Positions 12,579 to 15,663 of a stretch of 15,663 nucleotides of DNA are shown one piece after another. The notes under the pieces are model-generated. The model was not told the origin of the DNA. It saw only the letters and a list, made by a program, of their open reading frames with translations, and ran no database searches. The number at the start of each line of letters is the position of its first letter. The first letter of the stretch is position 1. The stretch spans positions 1 through 15,663 of the forward strand of contig SFFS01000049.1 in the NCBI GenBank assembly GCA_004557805.1, given 5' to 3'. Position numbers and translations under genes: made by a program. This stretch comes from Clostridiales bacterium (lineage in GTDB: Bacteria; Bacillota; Clostridia; Christensenellales; Aristaeellaceae).

Positions 12579-13607
12579 ATGACGATCGAAGAAATCTGCC
12601 TGCAAAGGCTCTCCAATCAGCGCCTGCTTGCGCCGTGCAGCGTGGAAGAAACCGTGCGCGGGCTGTGCGGCCTGCAGGCTCAGTTCTTTTCTAACGCGCT
12701 GCATGCGCTGCGCATCCGCTGCGGCCATGAACCAACCGCCGCCGAACTTGCGCCGCTTCTGAAAACCTGGACGCTGCGCGGCACGCTGCACCTCGTTCAC
12801 GAACGTGATCTGCCGCTTTTTCTGCACGAGGGGCGGACGCACTTCCTGCGCCCGTGCGATACGATGGATTCGGACGAACGGCTCAGCGCCGGCCGGAAGC
12901 GTTTTTTCTCCGCGCTGATCGCGCGGAAAATCGCGGAAGGCATGTGCGAACGCGACGCGCTGCGCGAAGCGTGCTTCGCCACCGGAATGACCGAAGCGGA
13001 GGCATCCAGCGCGTTCGACGCATGGGGCGGGCTGATCCGCGCCATGTGCGAAGCGGGGAAAATCGGCCACGCGCCGCAGCAGAAGAAGGCGTTCCGGCTC
13101 TGTCCGCCGTTTGTTCCGATGGCGCGCGGCGACGCGCGGCGCGAGCTTTTGCGCCGCTACCTCCTGAGCTACGGCCCGGTTTCGCTGCGCGATGCGTCCT
13201 ATTTCTTCGGCGCTCCGCAGCGCGAAATTTCCCCGCTGCTCGAAGCGCTGCCTGTGCGGCGGGAAACCTGCGGCAGCCGCGACTACTTTTCGCTCCCTGC
13301 CCCCGCAGCCGTTTCCACACCGCCGGACTGCGTCTTCCTCGCCGGGTTCGATCCGCTGATGATGGGCTACGAGAAAAAAGAAAACCCATTCCTCCCGGAA
13401 CAGGCGCTGCGCGGAGTTTTCAACCGCGCGGGCATCGTCATGCCGCCGCTGCTGCTGGAAGGACGCGTCGTGGGCCGCTGGAAACGCAGCGGCAGGAAAA
13501 TACAGGCCACGCTCTTTGAAACCGTGCCGCAGCGCGGCAAACGGACGATTTGCGAGGCCGCGCAGCAGTGCTTCGGCGAAGGGATCCGCTGCGAATTTCC
13601 AGAGTAA
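12579..13607 (+). CDS. Winged-helix protein of the HTH_42 / AlkZ-like DNA glycosylase family
   Basis: A 342-residue protein of the HTH_42 family, which includes AlkZ and YcaQ, glycosylases that unhook DNA interstrand cross-links and alkylated bases. The family's N-terminal block is clear: RLLAP near 15-19 and GLQAQFFSNALHALRIR (31-47), with Q33-A34-Q35 matching the catalytic Q-x-Q motif, then KTWTLRGTLHLV. FLAGFDPLMMGY sits where relatives carry a conserved FDxL segment. The ATG at 12579 is preceded by GGCGGGTGA and a very short leader from the promoter at 12532-12560. The downstream acetyltransferase has no promoter of its own, so the two are likely co-transcribed. Glycosylase activity is inferred, since many HTH_42 members are uncharacterised. 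Confidence 0.88.
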   Translation: MTIEEICLQRLSNQRLLAPCSVEETVRGLCGLQAQFFSNALHALRIRCGHEPTAAELAPLLKTWTLRGTLHLVHERDLPLFLHEGRTHFLRPCDTMDSDERLSAGRKRFFSALIARKIAEGMCERDALREACFATGMTEAEASSAFDAWGGLIRAMCEAGKIGHAPQQKKAFRLCPPFVPMARGDARRELLRRYLLSYGPVSLRDASYFFGAPQREISPLLEALPVRRETCGSRDYFSLPAPAAVSTPPDCVFLAGFDPLMMGYEKKENPFLPEQALRGVFNRAGIVMPPLLLEGRVVGRWKRSGRKIQATLFETVPQRGKRTICEAAQQCFGEGIRCEFPE

Positions 13608-13683
13608 CGCCTATGCGGAGCCGCGCAGGCGCTCGTCCGCCGGACGGCCGCACATTTACAAACCATGCGAAAGGAAATACGCC

Positions 13684-14142
13684 TTGGAAAACGCAACGCT
13701 GGACGTTTATGCGCCTGAAGAACGAACGCCCGAGCTGCTTCACCGCTTAACAGCCGTCTGGGAGGATTCCGTGCAGGCGACGCACCGTTTTCTTTCCAAT
13801 GAAGAAATACAGAAAATCAAAGCCTGCGTTCCGCAGGCGCTAAGCGGCATTTCCACCCTCGTCGCTGTCGAAAGGGAGCCGGGTCGTCCCGTCGCTTTCA
13901 CGGGCATGGACGGCGCTCGCCTGGAAATGCTGTCCGTCGCATCGGCCGAGCGCGGCCGCGGACTGGGCAGGCGGCTCATCGAAGCCGGAATCCGCAATTA
14001 CGGAATCAGGGAAGTGACCGTCAACGAGCAGAACCCGCAGGCGATCGGGTTCTACGAGCATCTGGGATTCCGAGCCTATAAACGGACGGATCATGACGAA
14101 CAGGGCAATCCCTATCCGCTTCTGTATATGCGGCTGACATGA
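13684..14142 (+). CDS. GNAT family N-acetyltransferase, YjaB-like
   Basis: A 152-residue acetyl-CoA-dependent acetyltransferase. The pattern follows E. coli YjaB: VWEDSVQATHRFLS (25-38), then the acetyl-CoA loop RGRGLG (90-95), TVNEQNPQAIGFYEHLGF (112-129) and GNPYPLLYM (141-149). The substrate is unknown. I start it at TTG 13684, 8 nt after AGGA. The in-frame region upstream overlaps the AlkZ-like gene and is not protein-like, and no ATG lies near. The sequence at this start (GCC-TTG-GAA-AAC) is identical to that at the TTG start of MATE exporter 2. It follows the AlkZ-like gene by 76 bp with no promoter and ends at a strong terminator. Confidence 0.92.
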   Translation: MENATLDVYAPEERTPELLHRLTAVWEDSVQATHRFLSNEEIQKIKACVPQALSGISTLVAVEREPGRPVAFTGMDGARLEMLSVASAERGRGLGRRLIEAGIRNYGIREVTVNEQNPQAIGFYEHLGFRAYKRTDHDEQGNPYPLLYMRLT

Positions 14143-14156
14143 CGGCTTCCGTCACG

Positions 14157-14186
14157 GCGCCGCTCCCCTCCGGGCGGCGCTTTTTT
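14157..14186 (+). terminator. Intrinsic terminator of the AlkZ-like/acetyltransferase unit
   Basis: GCGCCGC (14157-14163) pairs with GCGGCGC (14174-14180) and is followed by six T. A smaller stem, TGACGG-CTT-CCGTCA, overlaps the stop codon just upstream. Confidence 0.92.
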
Positions 14187-14201
14187 CATGCAGCTGCGCA
14201 T

Positions 14202-14224
14202 AAAAAAGCCCGGCATAGCCGGGC
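14202..14224 (-). terminator. Intrinsic terminator of the BTAD regulator gene
   Basis: On the minus strand GCCCGGC-TAT-GCCGGGC is followed by TTTTTTAT. It begins 26 bp after the stop codon at 14251. It faces the plus-strand terminator of the acetyltransferase unit, so the convergent units are well separated. Confidence 0.92.
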
Positions 14225-14250
14225 AAAAAATCAAACGTTTTTCGGTTCTC

Positions 14251-15330
14251 TCAGTTCTTTGCAGCATGCTTTTCCAGCGCGGTCTGGTACTGCTTGCGCT
14301 GCGCGTCGGTGAACATCGTCTCGCTGTTCATGTAAAGCGCGCGCGCCTGCGTGGCGTTACCCGCGCGCAGCTCGCTCATGGCCAGCGTGAACTGAATGGT
14401 CGCATCGTGGAATACGTTTTTGATGGAGCTCGTCGCCGTGCGGTACATCGCCAGCCGGTCGCCGCGCGATTCCTGCAGCTTCATGCAGGTCAGCACGCAA
14501 TCGATGTACAGCAGCTGATAATACGCGCTGCGTGCGGAAAGCCACGGCTCGTCCGCCATCGTCGGGAAGAGCGTGCCGCCGTAAAGCGCCATGGCCTCCT
14601 CGCAAAGCTCCTCGCGCTGCTGCGCCTCGAGCTTCTTGGCCTTCGCTCTGAGATAAAGCGTTTCGAACGCTTCGGTTTCCATCACAATGCGCAGCTCGGG
14701 GTTCACGCCGTAGATACCGTTGTTGATTACGATAAACGGCTCGTCGCACACGCGCTCAAGCACGCGGCGGGTGCGCAGCACGATGTTCTTAATCATGTTG
14801 TAGGGGCTGGCGACCTGCTGGCTCGGCCAGAGCACCTCGCCCAGCTCCTGAATGGAAACGTCGCGATGGCGGTTGCACAGAAGGTACACCAACATCATGC
14901 AGCACTGAGGCGATGCGAAATCCGTCGCCGTCAGCGCTCCCTTGGCAGTAATGATCTCCAGTGAGCCGAAGCACTTCACAACGACGTCGTTCTTTTCCAT
15001 CCCATCGCCGATGCGCTCCATCGCCATCACCGCGTCCAGTCCATGCGAAACGATCATATCGTAACGCGCAAGCTCGCCGTTCCAGGGAATCAGCGTGCTG
15101 ACGAGGTATTTCTTTCCGCTGCCTTCGACATATTCGGAAATATCGACGCGGCAGCCGTCGTCCGCGGACAGCTTCACATCCCGGTAGAGTTGCTCGAATT
15201 CTTTCTTTTCAGAGATTACCGCGTAACTCTTTTGGCCAATGCAGCTTCCGAACGCGCGCTGAAAAGCGTTGTTCGCATATAGGATTTCGCAGGTGTCCAA
15301 ACGGCTGATACAATGAATCGCGCAAAACAT
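14251..15330 (-). CDS. PAS-wHTH-BTAD transcriptional regulator (SARP/AfsR-like)
   Basis: A 359-residue cytoplasmic regulator in three parts. Residues ~1-95 look like a PAS sensor (EILYANNAFQRAFGSCIGQ) and are rich in cysteine (C3, C7, C14, C30, C60). Residues ~115-210 form an OmpR-type winged helix of the SARP kind: VVKCFGSLEIITAKG, then VYLLCNRHRDVSIQELGEVL and NIVLRTRRVLE, with the wing at FIVINNGIYGVN. Residues ~215-355 are a BTAD tetratricopeptide-like domain, with EAFETLYLRAKAKK and EEAMALYGGTLFP. The family binds DNA repeats to activate target genes. The ATG at 15330 is the only good in-frame start; its AAAGGA lies about 11 nt upstream, a little far. It has a good promoter and terminator. 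The targets and signal are unknown; no neighbour is an obvious target. Confidence 0.92.
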   Translation of the reverse strand: MFCAIHCISRLDTCEILYANNAFQRAFGSCIGQKSYAVISEKKEFEQLYRDVKLSADDGCRVDISEYVEGSGKKYLVSTLIPWNGELARYDMIVSHGLDAVMAMERIGDGMEKNDVVVKCFGSLEIITAKGALTATDFASPQCCMMLVYLLCNRHRDVSIQELGEVLWPSQQVASPYNMIKNIVLRTRRVLERVCDEPFIVINNGIYGVNPELRIVMETEAFETLYLRAKAKKLEAQQREELCEEAMALYGGTLFPTMADEPWLSARSAYYQLLYIDCVLTCMKLQESRGDRLAMYRTATSSIKNVFHDATIQFTLAMSELRAGNATQARALYMNSETMFTDAQRKQYQTALEKHAAKN

Positions 15331-15382
15331 GTGGCATATTATCCTTTCGTCGTATGTTAAGAAGCTGCCAACCAGCGCACTT

Positions 15383-15411
15383 ATTTTAACACGACGTTAT
15401 GAAATTTTCAA
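15383..15411 (-). promoter_or_regulatory. Promoter of the BTAD regulator gene
   Basis: On the minus strand, TTGAAA (15411-15406, 5 of 6), exactly 17 bp and TAAAAT (15388-15383, 5 of 6). The leader would be about 45 nt. Confidence 0.8.
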
Positions 15412-15423
15412 TGACAGTTTTCG

Positions 15424-15456
15424 AGGGAATTGGTTCGTTTTTCTTAAATATTCCCT
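15424..15456. promoter_or_regulatory. Inverted repeat upstream of the BTAD regulator promoter
   Basis: AGGGAAT (15424-15430) and ATTCCCT (15450-15456) are perfect inverse copies 19 bp apart, flanked further out by TCGAGG and CCTCGA. The centre is about 65 bp upstream of the expected transcript start, a usual place for an activator. It might be a regulator binding site or an RNA hairpin of another unit. Binding is not established. Confidence 0.35.
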
Positions 15457-15663
15457 AAAAAGTGGCGAAAAGCCTCGATTTTTTAATTATTATGCATCCA
15501 ATTTTCATTATTATGTCACGTCGAGTGCTTATCACCGACATTTTTTCGTCTGAATCTATCGTCTCTCATAAAATGATTATATGTTTGCAACGAATTTCTT
15601 TCGTGTTTCGCCTTGCCTTTTGTGCAATTTGAATACTTGCCGCATAGCGCGCCGATTTTTTTG
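15457..15663. other. AT-rich gene-free right end
   Basis: From the BTAD gene start (15330) to the window edge no credible coding frame exists on either strand. The sequence is much more AT-rich than the genes to the left and has several T-runs. The short plus-strand frame at 15329-15553 has no ribosome binding site and a random-looking product. It is probably a long upstream control region, possibly with the leader or end of a unit beyond the window. Confidence 0.6.

Noticed and set aside
3793..12926. Many small GCGC-NNN-GCGC hairpins inside genes (for example 6566-6582, 7690-7704, 12910-12926)
   Set aside because: Short GC palindromes are expected in GC-rich coding DNA and these share no sequence beyond GCGC. 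Only the 25-nt pair at 2364 and 8641 is long enough to stand out.
12465..13070. 200-codon N-terminal extension of the L,D-transpeptidase frame
   Set aside because: It crosses the divergent promoter and the start of the AlkZ-like gene. A signal peptide and ribosome binding site mark the start at 12464.
15329..15553. 74-codon plus-strand frame in the AT-rich right end
   Set aside because: It overlaps the start of the BTAD gene, has no ribosome binding site and gives a product without recognisable pattern.
1..15663. CRISPR arrays, insertion sequences, phage genes, toxin-antitoxin pairs
   Set aside because: No regularly spaced repeats, transposase motifs or small paired genes of those types were seen on either strand.

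Overview
The window is GC-rich and looks chromosomal. It probably comes from an endospore-forming Clostridia (Firmicutes) lineage. The support is a yabP-yabQ-divIC sporulation/division cluster, Gram-positive-style Shine-Dalgarno sequences, sigma-A-like promoters (TTGACA/TATAAT), a BTAD-type (SARP-like) regulator, a flavodoxin-ferredoxin (EFR1-type) protein and two MATE exporters. No phage genes, transposases, CRISPR arrays or integration junctions are visible.

Layout. Positions 1-4110 are all minus strand: an edge-truncated protein with a possible cold-shock-like domain (1-835), MATE exporter 1 (920-2278), a secreted protein with a chagasin-like C-terminal domain (2443-3198) and an EFR1-type flavodoxin/ferredoxin (3361-4110). 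A divergent control region (4111-4268) holds a consensus promoter and three alternating TGACAG half-sites. It precedes MATE exporter 2 on the plus strand (4269-5636). After a 20-bp perfect palindrome (5741-5784) come a minus-strand pair, a SAM methyltransferase and a degenerate ABC ATPase (7094 down to 5797). These lie just behind tRNA-Ser(GGA) and its terminator.

Next is the minus-strand operon yabP-yabQ-divIC-Ppx/GppA (9228 down to 7309), with tightly overlapping genes. Upstream of it are a nucleotidyltransferase (9462-10376), an AEC-family permease (10498-11397) and an L,D-transpeptidase (11463-12464), the first two with clear promoters of their own. Divergent from the transpeptidase are an AlkZ-like winged-helix protein and a YjaB-like acetyltransferase (12579-14142, plus). 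Facing terminators separate these from a PAS-wHTH-BTAD regulator (14251-15330, minus), which reads out of an AT-rich, gene-free right end.

Most genes are ordinary members of known families. The most unusual item is the ABC ATPase at 5797-6465. The residues at its Walker A lysine, Q-loop glutamine, Walker B aspartate and H-loop histidine are all changed, yet its frame and signature motif are intact. Also notable are a 25-nt palindrome present twice with one mismatch (2364-2388 and 8641-8665), the three-half-site operator candidate at 4156-4191, and the cold-shock-like fold in the truncated first gene. All family assignments are by eye from motifs; no database search was possible.
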